DNA of 64,000 bases from Emmonsiellopsis sp. PD_33 (GCA_032988165.1 JANTQF010000083.1:1-64000); one strand, 5' to 3'; counted from the first letter of the stretch, positions 35,616-47,262 are shown. Made by a program: numbers and translations. The notes: generated by a model not told the origin, from the letters alone.

Positions 35616-36712
35616 GGCTGCTGGGGAGGATACAGGACGAGTCTTGTAGAGGCAGAGACAGAGGGAGGGTCAATCAGCACGGCTGACGGTGTGTTTTCGG
35701 GGGGGATCGAGGCAGTCTGCGCTGGAGCAGCGGCGGCACAGCACAGAAGACCCGAGAGATGTCGTCGGGGGATGGGCCGGTCAGACGGGATGGGCGAAGC
35801 GAGGCGAAGGAGTCGACGGGACAGTCAGGACTGGGCCATCGACACGGGCAGATATCGAAGCCAGCAGCAGAGAGATGGGATACGCAACACGCGGGAATCG
35901 GATGCCGGGCTGTCTGATGCCGTAGAGGCCACGCTGGGATAGAAAACGACAAAGGCGAGGGACGGGCGTGGGCGATGCAGCGTCGAGTCGGGCGGGCTGG
36001 CGAGGAGGCAACGGGTCAGAAACAGGGCCAGAGATTTACAGAGGAGGCAGAGGGCGGCAGCGGCACATTGGGGACGGCGTCGCACATCTGAACAGGCGTG
36101 TTTGAGGGTGTAGATGGGGGGATGGCGATGGCAGAAGAACAGGTGAAAACGGGCGAGGAGGCGGAGGTGAGGTTGACGTTGAGGTTGGCGAGAGGAGAAC
36201 AGGCCTGCGTGCGGAGCGACGATTTCACGCGGCGGCTCGCTCTCCGGCCGCCACCCTCGCAGCACCTATGAATGGGACGCGGCGAAGAGGACGGAATCGT
36301 CTGTACGGCTGTCGAAGGACCGGCTACTGTGTTTTCGAAGCCATTCCATGCATATTGAATTGTCGATGGTGTGCGGTGTTGGACTCTGCACAGCAAAGCT
36401 ACACTCTGGGAGACCGCGTATTTTATCAATCGTTGTGGATGGAAGGATACTCTCGATCTTTTACAGATATACCTATGCATTTTTTATGTTTTTATGTTGG
36501 TACATTTGGCATTTGGCATTTTCTATTTTACCTCTTCAAAACTGCTGCTATCATTTTCTCGTCTGAGATCAAGGCCAGCCGGACGTGGAATTTCCGCGTT
36601 TTGGTGGAAATACACTGTTTGCCACGTGATCCATGCATAAATAGATTAATTTGCTGCTGCAACCTCCTGAATTCAAGATTATAATACTCCTATTATATAC
36701 CTATTTAACTAT
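35616..36712. other. LAMMER kinase leader and promoter region
   Basis: 1.1 kb between the kinase start and the 3' end of the next minus-strand gene. Minus-strand ATG frames at 35674-35952 (92 codons) and 36016-36480 (154 codons) would act as upstream ORFs if transcribed; neither shows a family motif. Confidence 0.45.
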
Positions 36713-38023
36713 CTAGTCCAGCGATGGAAACTCAACCTCCCGTCCCAGCGACTTCGCAACCCAGTACCCCAACGCCTGTCTCGTAATTCCATTACTCGAC
36801 CAGTTGCGGCTTGGATGCACCCGGTTCGCAAAGTGCAGGTAGAACGTGTTGGACGGCCGATCAATCACAATCGTCGTCCCCGTAAACCCGGTATGGCTGG
36901 CCGTGAGCAGGTTGGCCATGGGTCCCGCCGTCGCGTACTTGTCCAGCTCAAACCCAAGCGACCGCGCGCTGTCGAGCTTCGCGTTGAAGTTTGTGAAGAT
37001 TAGGTCGACCGTTGACGCCTCGAGGATGCGCTGTCCGCCGTAGGTGCCGTTGTTGAGGATCATCTGGCATAGTTTGGCGGTGTCAGAGACCGTGGAGAAG
37101 AGACCCGCATGTCCACTGACGCCGTCCAGCGACCAGGCGTTCTCGTCGTGGACTGTGCCGCGGACGGGCTGGGGCCGCGCCGGCACGGTGGTCCCCTGTG
37201 CGTCAAGCTGGAATTCCTGCGTAGCCACCCTCTTGTAGTACGGGAACGCGGGGCCCTCGACATTACCGCGGTTGAAGAATGTGTCTTTCATCCCGAGTTT
37301 GCATGCAAGCTCTCCGATCAGCTCGTCTAGGGGCGTCGATGTAGTCTCCTCGAGAACCAACATCAGTGTCATGTAGCTTAGGTCGGAGTAGAGGTATTTG
37401 CTGCCGGGCGGGTTGATGAGCTTCTGCGACAGGATGACTTCGATCCGTTGCTCCTTGCTCGTATATTGTGGATCGTAGAGGCCTGGGATGGGATCCGCGT
37501 CCATGCCGGTGGTATGGGTCATCAGCATCTGAATTGTGATGTTTTCCTTGCCGTTCACGGCAAACTCGGGGAGGTACGAGGCCACCGTCGCATCGAGGAC
37601 CAGGAGACCCGTGTCCAGCTGCTGGAGTGCTGCAATCGTCGTGAAGATCTTGGTCAGACTGGCCATGTCGTAGATGGTATCCAGCTTTGTCCTCTCTCGT
37701 TTGGGCTTTGGGAGGTAGGTGCCGTTTACATCGGCGTAGAGAGTAGAGTGTCCCACGGCAAAGTAGCTGACAATGGTGTTGTCGCGTGCGACCATGTTGA
37801 CTGAGCCAGGCTCGATGGGATGGATCTCGCCGTGCGTGAACGAGGAGTAGTTTGCGGCATGAGTGTAGGCTGTCAAATTGGCCTCCAGCTGTCTCAATGG
37901 CTTGGAAAGCATGCCAACGGACTCTGGACGGCCGAATCTCAACTCGTCATGATGATGATAGTGGGACAGCACGGGGTTGCTAATCCCCAACGCCAGGAGG
38001 CCGAGAGTTAATTGAGAACGCAT
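36713..38023 (-). CDS. Secreted beta-lactamase-family serine hydrolase
   Basis: A single exon of 436 residues. The N-terminal 20 residues (MRSQLTLGLLALGISNPVLS) look like a signal peptide, so it is probably secreted. Catalytic motifs of the serine beta-lactamase and penicillin-binding protein fold are in order: SxxK at ASLTK (Ser122, Lys125), Y-S-D in KYLYSDLSYMTL, and HTGFTGT in the third-motif position. There are several N-glycosylation sequons (NLT, NYS, NGT). In fungi this family contains esterases, peptidases and lactone hydrolases, so the substrate cannot be read. The third motif of class C lactamases is usually KTG, and here it is HTG, as in many fungal members. Confidence 0.85.
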   Translation of the reverse strand: MRSQLTLGLLALGISNPVLSHYHHHDELRFGRPESVGMLSKPLRQLEANLTAYTHAANYSSFTHGEIHPIEPGSVNMVARDNTIVSYFAVGHSTLYADVNGTYLPKPKRERTKLDTIYDMASLTKIFTTIAALQQLDTGLLVLDATVASYLPEFAVNGKENITIQMLMTHTTGMDADPIPGLYDPQYTSKEQRIEVILSQKLINPPGSKYLYSDLSYMTLMLVLEETTSTPLDELIGELACKLGMKDTFFNRGNVEGPAFPYYKRVATQEFQLDAQGTTVPARPQPVRGTVHDENAWSLDGVSGHAGLFSTVSDTAKLCQMILNNGTYGGQRILEASTVDLIFTNFNAKLDSARSLGFELDKYATAGPMANLLTASHTGFTGTTIVIDRPSNTFYLHFANRVHPSRNWSSNGITRQALGYWVAKSLGREVEFPSLD

Positions 38024-39250
38024 GGTGATAGTCTGGTTGAGAGGCAGCAGGAAGCGAATTTCTCAAAGAGCACACCAGGAGATCGATTCCTCGATATTCC
38101 CAAAGAGCTGCGAAGGCCATTGCTATTTAAATCTCCCGGTAGCCCGTAGCCGAAGTCAACATCCACGGATTTGCTAGTCTTCTCGGAAGCATTGCTACCC
38201 CAACACTCCTATCGGACAGTGGAGATATCCACGGTTAACTTGATAGCTGTTGACGTCGTTCATCGATCCAACCCCAGCGTTACATCGCGGGGGGCCGACG
38301 GACGGCTCGAAGCCGAAGATACGGCTCGCTGTGACATGTTCAACTGGGGAAACAGCAGGAGATCCGAGATCCTGAAGGAATCCCTCGGGGGACTGTTCAT
38401 GCCACCCAGGTTGCTAAACAGCTAGAGATGTTCTCACTCGGCGATATTCAATCTGGTTAAATATTTAACCCATGCTGGAATTCAATTCCCTGCAGGCGCT
38501 TGGGGACATTTCTTGGCTGCCAGCCCATCAGTTTTAGTTAACGAAGCTTGAAATATTCCCAGAGTTAGGGGTCGACCCACTGCAATTTTAGCTTCGTCCT
38601 GGCTTCTTCATGGGCGCAGGATAGTGCGAGTAGTGATGGAACGCTTCAGAATCTTTGGCTTCGTTCCGTCCAAAAACCAGACGCAAGTTGTTTGGGTTGG
38701 CGACTGTGTCCAGGGTGAACAATATATAGATATTGGGGGATCTTCGACAGCTGCTGGGTCGCGGGTGCTGGAATTGAGTATTCAGAAGTTACCACCGGCA
38801 ATGGAACGAAGAAAACATTTGGAGAAGATGTCGGGAATTCGGTTTAATAACTTTTGCCGGTCGAGTTGACGGCGGGTTACAAGTCGTGGGCTGTTGCTAC
38901 ATAGCAGCGCGACGGCAGTCTCCTGCACCCCCCTCTTCTGCGTGAGTCTCGACTCCGGGGCAGTACAGTCGATGGACACGCGGTGGGGGGGGGGGGTGTC
39001 TAGCCCCTATTGCTGACATTAGATGGATATTCTCTTACCCAGAATTGGAAGTGAAACGCTGAATCTAATCTCTAATGGAAAGCATGCCCTAAGCCAAATC
39101 ACATATCTATGCCGAAAATATGAAGAATGTCCTGCCAGAAAATACCATCAAAAACTAGGCGCCTTGCTGCAAGGGAAAATTAAACAGCAATAATATAATG
39201 AAAACATAGGTATCGAAAACAACAAGATGCGATGAGACGGGAAAAAAGTG
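38024..39250. other. Intergenic, 1.2 kb
   Basis: Promoter of the hydrolase at 38024 and the 3' flank of sideroflexin. It has a 12-base G run at 38985-38996. Weak short frames are present but no gene is called. Confidence 0.45.
38985..38996. repeat. Poly-G run
   Basis: Twelve consecutive G residues in a non-coding stretch. Confidence 0.9.
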
Positions 39251-40531
39251 TCATATGCCACGGTTGAATTCAACCTCGCCGTTCTTTCCTCCGCGATTCC
39301 AGAATTCTTCTTCGAGCGATTTAGCGCTGACCGCCTGGCGCTGGGGGAACGCAGCGAGGGCGAATGGAAGTGCAAAAACAGACGTCGTCAAAATCAGCCC
39401 TGATAGACGTTCAGTTAGCTTGGATGTCAAAAACAGCACTGAAAAGAGCAACATACCGAGATTGACGGGCAGCACAAGTCGTGGCCGGGCCCGCAACCAC
39501 TCCGTCTTTTGCAATTTCACCAATATCAATGGCGGGATTGCCATGACAGGAGTGGCATTCAGCACTCGGCTGACGGCAGTTTCTCCCACCGCCAAGGTGG
39601 CAGCCTTCTTGCTCTTCCCCAAGCTTTCAATCTCTCCACCTTCAATTTGTCGTTTTGCTTTCTCCTCGTCAGTGAGCACCGGGTAGACGTCGATGCCCTG
39701 TCGGATTTCCTCTCCCCGCATCAGGAACACATTAAGGGCACCCGCTGTCGCCACAGCGGCGAATGGGACCAATCTTCCCAGTATCAATTTTGTGTTAGGC
39801 GATACGTTCTTTAGTCGTGGCACAACTGCATTTAGACCGAGCGCGACGGAGCAGGAGGCGGACACGGCCATGAGGTATGATTTTACGATGGCCGACGTCG
39901 AGAGGGGGGTGGATTTATTTGCGTTCGCATTGTTGACGGCGACATTGAGCGATTGGTTGGTGATTTGCCAGAGAAGAGTACCGGTAGTCTGCCATGCATG
40001 AGTCGGGCTGCTCAATTGAAGGGGTCACATATAACGTACACCAAGGCCGGGCGTGAGCATTCCAGCCGTCACGATCAAATTTGATAGGACGAAGCACGAC
40101 ATGCGGAAGGGAAGGAAGACAGGTTCCCCGGTATCTATACGGGATATCAGCACTCGATTGTCTCTGACACTTGGGGGGGTTCGAGGAATGTGAGTCACAC
40201 ACCTGGATGCAAGGTCGAATCGATGATCTGCTTCGCATGCCACAGCTCCGGCGTCATGGATGGGACATGGCCATTCTTATATGAGGCGACGAGACTTTTT
40301 GCTTTCTCTAGACCGGCGGCGGAAACGAACAATGTTCTGAGAATTGACACCAGTCAGCGTGTGCAATTTAAAAGAGCAAGGCAGGATCAAATGGTTCATG
40401 GAATTCGGCAAAAGAGCATACCTAGGATCGGCAATCTCTGCGCACTGCTTGACTCTCCCCCAGTATGTGGTGAGATCATACTTGGACGAGGGGAGGTCCC
40501 GACTGCCGGAGGCGGAGGCGGAAGCAGCCAT
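39251..40531 (-). CDS. FSF1: Sideroflexin (mitochondrial serine transporter family)
   Basis: Five exons, 40422-40531, 40203-40336, 40040-40134, 39457-39988 and 39251-39399, give 339 residues with introns of 85, 68, 51 and 57 nt. Sideroflexins carry serine or related amino acids across the inner mitochondrial membrane. Conserved text is SKYDLTTYWGRVKQC, ELWHAKQIIDSTLHPDTGE, LPFRMSCFV, VFLMRGEEIRQGIDV and the FPQRQAVSAKSLEEEF near the C-terminus. Each join recreates family text, for example NLG|LILTTSVFALPFALAAFPQRQ. The last 57-nt intron is a multiple of three and has no stop, so the genomic frame runs straight through it; the family sequence shows it should be removed. Confidence 0.93.
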
Positions 40532-41260
40532 CTAGTATCGGAGGGAGACTCGGGGTAAAGCGAAGGTTGAAACCGAAGATAAAGAAAGACACAAAAGGCA
40601 AAACAAGAAGCAAAACAAGAAGAAACGAAAGAACAAGCGTAGAGAGGGTGCCCGCTTCGAAAGAGAGTGACTGTGACGCTATCCAAATCGCTGGAGAGAT
40701 TGCCGGCGCGAGAACAAAAAAAGGCGGAGGCGGTGAGGGCTGATATTGCCGAATGTGGCAATACGCAGCCCTTATCAGCTTATCGGCGTTATCGCTTCAA
40801 CAGGAAGAACAACAACAACAACGCTGAGCATTAAAGCTGCTAGGAGGGAGAATGAGAAGATATCAAACAATCTAAGCATTTCTGGAGTCATGACAATATC
40901 TTTGGCCATTCTACAAGCCCTCATAGAGCCGGTCAGCGACACAATATGGGGGGTACTAGTTTCAAAGCACCACTGGCCATTGTGGGTAGTCCCTAGAAGC
41001 AGTGGCCAGACATTTTCGAGTTGATTAATAGCTACATACTTTAGACTCCATACTAGCACTCAAGAAACGTTTTCTCTGTTTCCTCCTAGTGTTGTTCATC
41101 CTCTGATAAATTCCTGGTCCATCGCGACCAGAGGGACGATAGGTAAGATTAGTAAGCGGCTTATCGCAGTGATACGCTAACTGCATTAGGCTAGAGGTTG
41201 CCAAGGAATACAAAACCTTAAATAAACTCCACCAATGAGAAGGCGCCACCCTCCCGAAAA

Positions 41261-41285
41261 GGTTAGAGTTCCCGCAACTCTAACC
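41261..41285. repeat. Inverted repeat with 10-bp arms
   Basis: Perfect arms GGTTAGAGTT and AACTCTAACC flank a 5-base loop (CCCGC). It lies about 450 bp before the AIM6-like start. No flanking transposon ends are seen. Confidence 0.7.
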
Positions 41286-41381
41286 AAGATCAATCTCCAA
41301 AGAATATCGTTTGGCTGTTCTAGAGGCGGATAACCACATCGCATGCCCAGGTGTAGTAGCAGAACGTGGTATCTATCGGGA

Positions 41382-41395
41382 ATGAAACGTTTCAT
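41382..41395. promoter_or_regulatory. Perfect 14-bp palindrome
   Basis: ATGAAACGTTTCAT is a perfect palindrome about 340 bp upstream of the AIM6-like start, close to the larger inverted repeat. A protein-binding role is inference. Confidence 0.4.
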
Positions 41396-41734
41396 CCAGG
41401 CCTGTCGTTATATTAGAGACAAATATATCCAGCTCCAACCACGCCTCGCGATGGACTCATACGCAGTGTATTTGTCAGGCCGACTCAGGCGCTGTGTTTG
41501 GCTAAGTGGCTGCGCTAACTAGCCACCAGCAGGGATTATCGGTCCCAAAAATAAAAATGGCGACCTGTCGGCTGTTGCACAGGCGGGCTTTGTCAAAAAC
41601 TGACCTAGTTGGCGATTGATCGAGCGTCAGGTCTCATTATCTACGGTCCTCGAATTTCCTGCTCGCCTTCAAGTTCTGTTGACTTCATAGCGTATCCTGG
41701 CAGGAAACGCCCAGTTCATGTCTTGCTCACTGAT

Positions 41735-43001
41735 ATGGGCATTCTCACTGCGCTTACAGAGCGGCGGGAGAGCTCGGCAGAGCGGAAGACAGTCGCGCTA
41801 ACGCGGTATGAGAGAGTTCGCGATGTGTCTCCTTCGCCCTCCACGACATCCGAATCCGGCGCCCCTGATATCGACTCTGGCATTCGGCATGATAGACCCA
41901 TTGTTTCTCGCCGAAATACATGCATAAGAATCTGTCTCTACCTAACAGCCGCGTCGACATTCGTCATAGCCATTCTTTTAATGTGAGACTAAACCTGTTC
42001 GCTGCAAAATGAGCCCCATTACTTACCTATCTAAATAACCAAGACTCCTGACGTCGCTGGTCCACACACTTGTCAATCGCCTCTCACCCCATCGACAGCC
42101 CACCGGCGTCGACAGGATCATAGAAAACTGGTCACTTCCGAACTATGACCCGTTCGACCCATGGCCAACCCAGTTTACCGCGGGCATCAACCCCGTCAAC
42201 TGCCACAGCCATAACGACTATTCGCGGCTAGTACCGCTGTATTCCGCGCTTGCGGCGGGCTGTATCAGCGTTGAAGCCGACATCTGGCTTCCTCCCGACG
42301 GCCCCGAGCTGCTCATAGGCCACACAGCCAGATCGCTAACGCCAGACAAGACCCTGCGCTCGCTCTATCTCGACCCATTATTGAAAATCCTCGAATTTCA
42401 GAACCAGCACCCGAACAACGAGCCCGCCGGCGTCTTTGAATCCAGCCCAACCACCTCGCTGGTGCTACTTGTCGATTTCAAAACCGAAGACGACGAGCTC
42501 TGGACCCGCCTACAAAGCCAGCTCGACCCCCTACGAGCCAAAGGCTGGCTAACCCGCTGGGACACGGGGACAAACTCCCGCATCGCGGGCCCGATCACAG
42601 TCGTCGCCACCGGCTCCGCCCCATTCGCTCGCATTGTCCAGTCGCGCACACACGATATCTTCTTCGACGCACCCCTTACCGCGCTCGCGGGCAATACCAC
42701 CTTCACCACCCAAAACTCATACTACGCCAGCACCTCCATGGGTGAGGCCGTGGGCAGCGTCTGGACACATCTGCGCCCCAGCCAGCTGGAGATTGTCAGG
42801 GGGCAGATTGGCGCGGCGAGGGAACGCGGGTTGGTTTCTAGATACTGGGGCACGCCGGGGTGGCCGATGGCGTGGCGGAATCGGGTGTGGGAGGATTTGG
42901 TGGAGAGTGGGGTGGGGGTGTTGAATGTGGATAGTTTGGAGACGGCGGCGTTGTGGGATTGGAGGGTTTGTGAGGTTGCTGGGTTGAGGTTGTGTGGGTA
43001 G
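41735..43001 (+). CDS. AIM6: AIM6-like membrane-anchored phosphodiesterase-fold protein
   Basis: Exons 41735-41982 and 42044-43001 join across a 61-nt intron (donor GTGAGA) and give 401 residues. The join also completes one transmembrane helix (CIRICLYLTAASTFVIAILL with ILLTSLV). The soluble part has HSHNDYSRLVPLYSALAAG, SVEADIWLP and ELLIGHTARSLTPDKTL, which are the His, Glu and Asp positions typical of glycerophosphodiester-phosphodiesterase-like folds. Then come LVLLVDFKTE, TWTHL-like VWTHLRPSQ and RYWGTPGWP. Yeast AIM6 is named for altered mitochondrial inheritance, with no known biochemistry, so function here is unproven. The ATG at 41735 is the first in the frame; the upstream frame opens only with TTG. 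Confidence 0.82.
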
Positions 43002-43484
43002 GGGGTTGGGGGTTGGGCTTGATACGGGTTTATGTGTGTATGTGTATATATACCCTTGGGTAGGAGGGATTGGAGCATGGAGTTTTGGAGGTTTATTTTT
43101 TGATTGATGGGATTTTCTAGTGATTTGTGGATTTGGATTTGGTGGAAATGGATATAGTTTGTCCTCTTCATTCCATGGAACTATATATATGCTGCAATCG
43201 ATGGCCTTTAAGGGGGGGCATAAGATTGGGAACAATTTCGTCTACCCTCCATCAAATGCTCTGTAGTTTGAATCTCCGCAAATAATTTTAAACAGTCCAA
43301 TTTCGGAGAGGCCCCTTAACAGTCGCGGTATATATGAAAGGAAATCGGTCCAATTGCCCAGTTCTAAGAATCTTTATTTACATGCGTGTATGCGCTCTAA
43401 CCAATGATCGAAATAGTTTATATCTACAAAACCCCCCCCCAAAATCTATACATCTACATCTATACCTATATATATATATACATA
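43002..43484. other. Convergent 3' region
   Basis: Between the AIM6-like gene and the reductase. It contains a 9-base C run at 43432-43440 and a TA-rich stretch near 43458-43480. Confidence 0.5.
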
Positions 43485-44663
43485 TCAAAGCCTCGCACTC
43501 TCCGGCCCAAACTCACCATTCTTCCGCCCGCGCTTAATCTCCGCCGTCCGCTCCACCACCTGCGCCACAAGACTATCGTTAATCGGCGTCGCGATGCCCA
43601 GCTCCCGCCCCCGCCTCGCCCAGTAGCCGTTGATATACTGGATCTCCGTCTCCCGCCCTGCGCGCAGATCCCACACCATCGACACGGTGGTTCGCGCGTT
43701 CATCACGATGACCCTGTTCACCGTCTCGTCCAGGCGGGCGGCGGAGAATCTCTCCTTGATGCCTGGCACGGATTGCAGTTCCGGTAGGGCTAGGATGACG
43801 CGCGAGATTTCGGCGGTTAGGGCGCGCCGGGTGGCGGGGATTGCGCTGAGGTTGCCGACGATGGCGTTGTTGAGGGCTGAGATGGGGTTGCTGAAGGCGT
43901 TGACGGCTAGTTTTTCGAGTTGCTGTTGGAAGACGGCGGGGAAGGGGTAGGATTTGCCGTTTACTTGGGGCACGAGGGGGAGGTTTTGGAGGAGGTAGTT
44001 GTCGCTGTTTGCGGTTTTGGATGCGATGTCGCTGGCCGGATTGAGCGAGCGCGGGACGGGGCCGAGCGAGGTTGCGGCGAAGCCGGTGTGGGTTATGTTG
44101 AAAGGGGAGTTTAACCCGACGCCGTGCGCGGTCACACCAATGATGTAATTTGGGCGGGTGGCGGGGTCTGTGAAGAGATGCTCGTTTGCTTCGTCGATCA
44201 TCCCGCAGCCATTCTGGAGGAAGAGGATGGTTGAGGTTGGGCCCAGCCGGTGTTTCAGGGGCCGGAGGGCGTCCACGGTTTGATAGCCCTTGACGCTGAG
44301 GATGAGGTTTTCGATCGTGTCGTTAATTCGTGGCGATTCATGAGAACTTGAAGCAGAGCGCCAGGAGTCCCCGTGCAGGACCTCGAAGCTGTAGCCGCCA
44401 TGGTTGACAATGGTGCCATCGTTTCGTTCTAGAGTGATCTGGCTGCCGTTCGCGCGGTATTCATCCAGCAGCGACGCGCGATGCAACAGAAGTGTGACGG
44501 ACGGCGGACTGGGGATTTCCGCCAGAGAATGGGCTGCAAACGAGCCGATGCTGCCCAGGCCGAGTACATGGACTCGCGGAGACTGGCTGGGGCTGGTGGT
44601 GATGCATCGGGTCGCCAAGGGAGCCCGAATGGACCGGGAGCCAAAGCGGAATGCAAGGTTCAT
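43485..44663 (-). CDS. Ketopantoate reductase family enzyme (2-dehydropantoate 2-reductase)
   Basis: A single exon of 392 residues. The N-terminal 30 residues are Arg/Ser-rich with no acids (NLAFRFGSRSIRAPLATRC), like a mitochondrial presequence. The NADPH-binding Rossmann loop VHVLGLGSIGSFAAHSL follows at about residue 31. KLAVNAFSNPISALNNAIVG carries the conserved Lys and Asn of the ApbA/PanE C-terminal half. The reaction expected from the family is NADPH reduction of ketopantoate to pantoate, for pantothenate and CoA synthesis. Fungi often carry several ApbA paralogues with other ketoacid substrates, so I give no symbol. It is convergent with the AIM6-like gene. Confidence 0.85.
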   Translation of the reverse strand: MNLAFRFGSRSIRAPLATRCITTSPSQSPRVHVLGLGSIGSFAAHSLAEIPSPPSVTLLLHRASLLDEYRANGSQITLERNDGTIVNHGGYSFEVLHGDSWRSASSSHESPRINDTIENLILSVKGYQTVDALRPLKHRLGPTSTILFLQNGCGMIDEANEHLFTDPATRPNYIIGVTAHGVGLNSPFNITHTGFAATSLGPVPRSLNPASDIASKTANSDNYLLQNLPLVPQVNGKSYPFPAVFQQQLEKLAVNAFSNPISALNNAIVGNLSAIPATRRALTAEISRVILALPELQSVPGIKERFSAARLDETVNRVIVMNARTTVSMVWDLRAGRETEIQYINGYWARRGRELGIATPINDSLVAQVVERTAEIKRGRKNGEFGPESARL

Positions 44664-47262
44664 AGTTTATTAGTAGTTAGTTACACGAAGTTCGCGTCCT
44701 CCAACGCTGGCAAAAGAAAAACAAATTGATTCCAACAGTTACCCGTTCGGCGGTGGAGAATTGCGAGTTCTCCACGCCCTCTGCCACTCAGCCTTGAGGA
44801 TTTAGTAATCATGATATGTATTTGAGTAAGCAGATACATCTGATGTACGGAGTCCAGTGTTGACGATGGGTGCAGAATCACGGCCAGGTTCGTCTCTTGG
44901 GATGCAAGATGTTTGCGGGATGGATGTTTTATCACTTTGGATACTATCTACCCGTAAGCAAGCAGCCGGCTTCTTGTTGTAAATATGTTCTCTCTCTGCC
45001 GTATAATTTGGATACCAGACATAAGCAATATAAATCTCTCGGAGACAATATATTAACATCTGTGACCCCCGCAGACCTTCGGGACTCGCTTCCAAGAATC
45101 CAACCCTGCTATACTCAGCCCACTAAGACGGGGATCGTGTTTCTGCCAGATAGCCGACTTCATGCGTGTGACCCCTTCGCGCCATCAGAAATGTCGAGTT
45201 CGACGGAAGATAGAGCCCTCTCGCCTGGAGATCGAAGCCACAAAACCTTGTCAAAGGACCCTTTTTTGTAGAGGGAGGCTCTAGACGGCTGGGGACATTG
45301 TTGAATCGACACTAGTCGAATATGAAGCCAAAGGAGAGGTTATACGACCCCCAACATGAGGTTTCGGGAGGAGACAGCGAGATCCCGGAGCCCAGAAACA
45401 TACAGCTGGGCTAGAATAGGGTTGAAATAAGCCTTCGAGCTGCGAGGATTCAGGGAACAAGTGGCCAGTGAATGCAAAAAAGACAAGGGACCGTGTTTGT
45501 TTGGGGCCGTCGTTGAAGAGGTTAACTAATCAATTGGGGATTTATTTATAACTTGTTGCTTTATCAACTATGTAGTTGAGATACCTGGCTGGGGAGATGG
45601 AGTAATAAACAACCATTGTCCACCTTCGACTCAACACCCCAACTCAAGTTACTCAACTCAACTCAATCATGGATAGGATTGTCTGGCTTGCAGCGCCAAC
45701 ACCGCTAGAAACCACCGCATCCTTCTACGCCCGCCCCAAGCCCTGCTAGCCTGGTGCTAAACCCCATCTTCGCACGCCTTAACTGCTTCCTCCACGGCTT
45801 GCGGTCCGGATCCAACTGCTCGCCGGCATTGTCTGCGCCAGGATGGGAGGCAATCATCTTGGCAATCCCACTAACAGGATGAGGAGGAGACACGAAGACA
45901 CGAAGACAGGAATCCGCTCCAACACAAGACCAACAAGCAGCCAGATACATTCCCCCGCTCAAGCTATATGTGATACGTGGGCTGCAGGCTTCACCCTCGC
46001 CCGTCCCGGAGTCTGAGCCTGGGATGGCCAGTCTGGTATCAGTGATATGATACTTCATTAACCTAAATAATAAAATCTTCTGGACGATCCTGAATACCAC
46101 CGCTCTCCACTCTGGCGCCGTCAATATAAAATCCAATGCACGCCAAGCTGCCCGACTCCTCCCCATCTCCCTTCTGGCACGGAAACGAAACAGTCGTGGC
46201 CTGACCTCCTCTTTGGTCGATTGTCGCCGCGATGTCCCCTTGCCAAGGAGGAAGAGAGTCAAATCCCCGTTGTGCGATCTGGAGACTGGCTGGCGCTGGG
46301 CCCTGGCCTGTTCTGGTCGTGTTGTCGGCGCTCAATAGCCCCCCCTCTTGTTGGCTGTCCTTGATCCAGACCAAACCACCGGTCCTGTCTCTGTCCTCTG
46401 CGACGGAATATTCGGTCCGTAGCCGCCTTCGAAGCAGTCCAGCTCGTCCTGTTTCCCTCCCTCGGCTCCTCGTCTGTCTTGCCGCCCCATTTCGCTTCGA
46501 CAACAAGCCACAGCTCGACGGACATTTTTCTAGTCCCCTCAATTAACCCAAAAGATGCACAAGTCATCCTTATTTTGAGACCTCCATTTATTCATCCTCC
46601 ATGGGGCCCCGGTCTGGGCGGCAGGGGGGTGGTTGGCGGGGGATTACGGGACCGCATTTCCGTCTCCATCTGCTCCGTCTGCCCTCTGTCAGACGTTCAG
46701 CTTCTGACATGGATGATGGCATGCATGGGCGTGGGGCCGAGATGCCCGCTCCCAAACAAGCACCAGTCCGGCTAGAAACATCGAACAACCTTCCATGCAG
46801 TTTCGTCCCCCGAACCCCTCGACCCCGGCCCAATAGCAGCTGCGCTACTGGAATGTTCTTCCGTAAATCATTGGCGAGGCTTGAATCGACTTGAAAATCG
46901 AGGCTCTTGACCCCGGCTCCTGTGATTGCTGGCCATCCGAACTCTTCATGGATTTGCCCCAGTTTCTCTGGATTGGGCACGGGAGCGTCAATCTCATCCC
47001 ATACTAGCTCTAGAACCGTTAGGCGGGATTGACTGGAGGAAAATAATCTGTCTGGAGGTAATATCCATGTCAACGATGTTTTATGGAGCGGGCAGAGATA
47101 TAAGTCCCTCCCCACCCCCCGCCATCTTATGCTTGTCGCTCTCTCCAGGCAGCCCATCGTCTCTCCATTCGTTTTATAGAGACTGGTGATATCCACCCCG
47201 AGTTACAATCGACATCCCGTCAGCATATCCATTTAGGTATTGGCCGTACACTAAATCCAGCT
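44664..47262. other. Long non-coding region, 2.6 kb
   Basis: This holds the reductase promoter on the left and the transporter promoter on the right. Frames of up to 202 codons (minus, 46588-47196) and 185 codons (minus, 45705-46262) show no family motifs, no likely splice joins and high Arg/Pro/Ser content, so I call none. Repeated CAACTCAACTC near 45645-45665 is a minor tandem. Confidence 0.4.

Larger units (their letters stand above)
40532..41734. other. Divergent promoter region with palindromes
   Basis: 1.2 kb between sideroflexin and the AIM6-like gene, transcribed divergently. It contains a 10-bp-arm hairpin at 41261-41285 and a perfect 14-bp palindrome at 41382-41395, and no gene. 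Confidence 0.5.

Noticed and set aside
44870..45271. 133-codon plus frame
   Set aside because: No motif, and it lies in the reductase promoter region.
45705..46262. 185-codon minus frame in the 44.7-47.3 kb gap
   Set aside because: No family features and not conserved in appearance; probably chance in GC-richer DNA.
46588..47196. 202-codon minus frame before the sugar transporter
   Set aside because: Arg/Pro-rich text with no motif and no plausible splicing; it lies in the transporter promoter.
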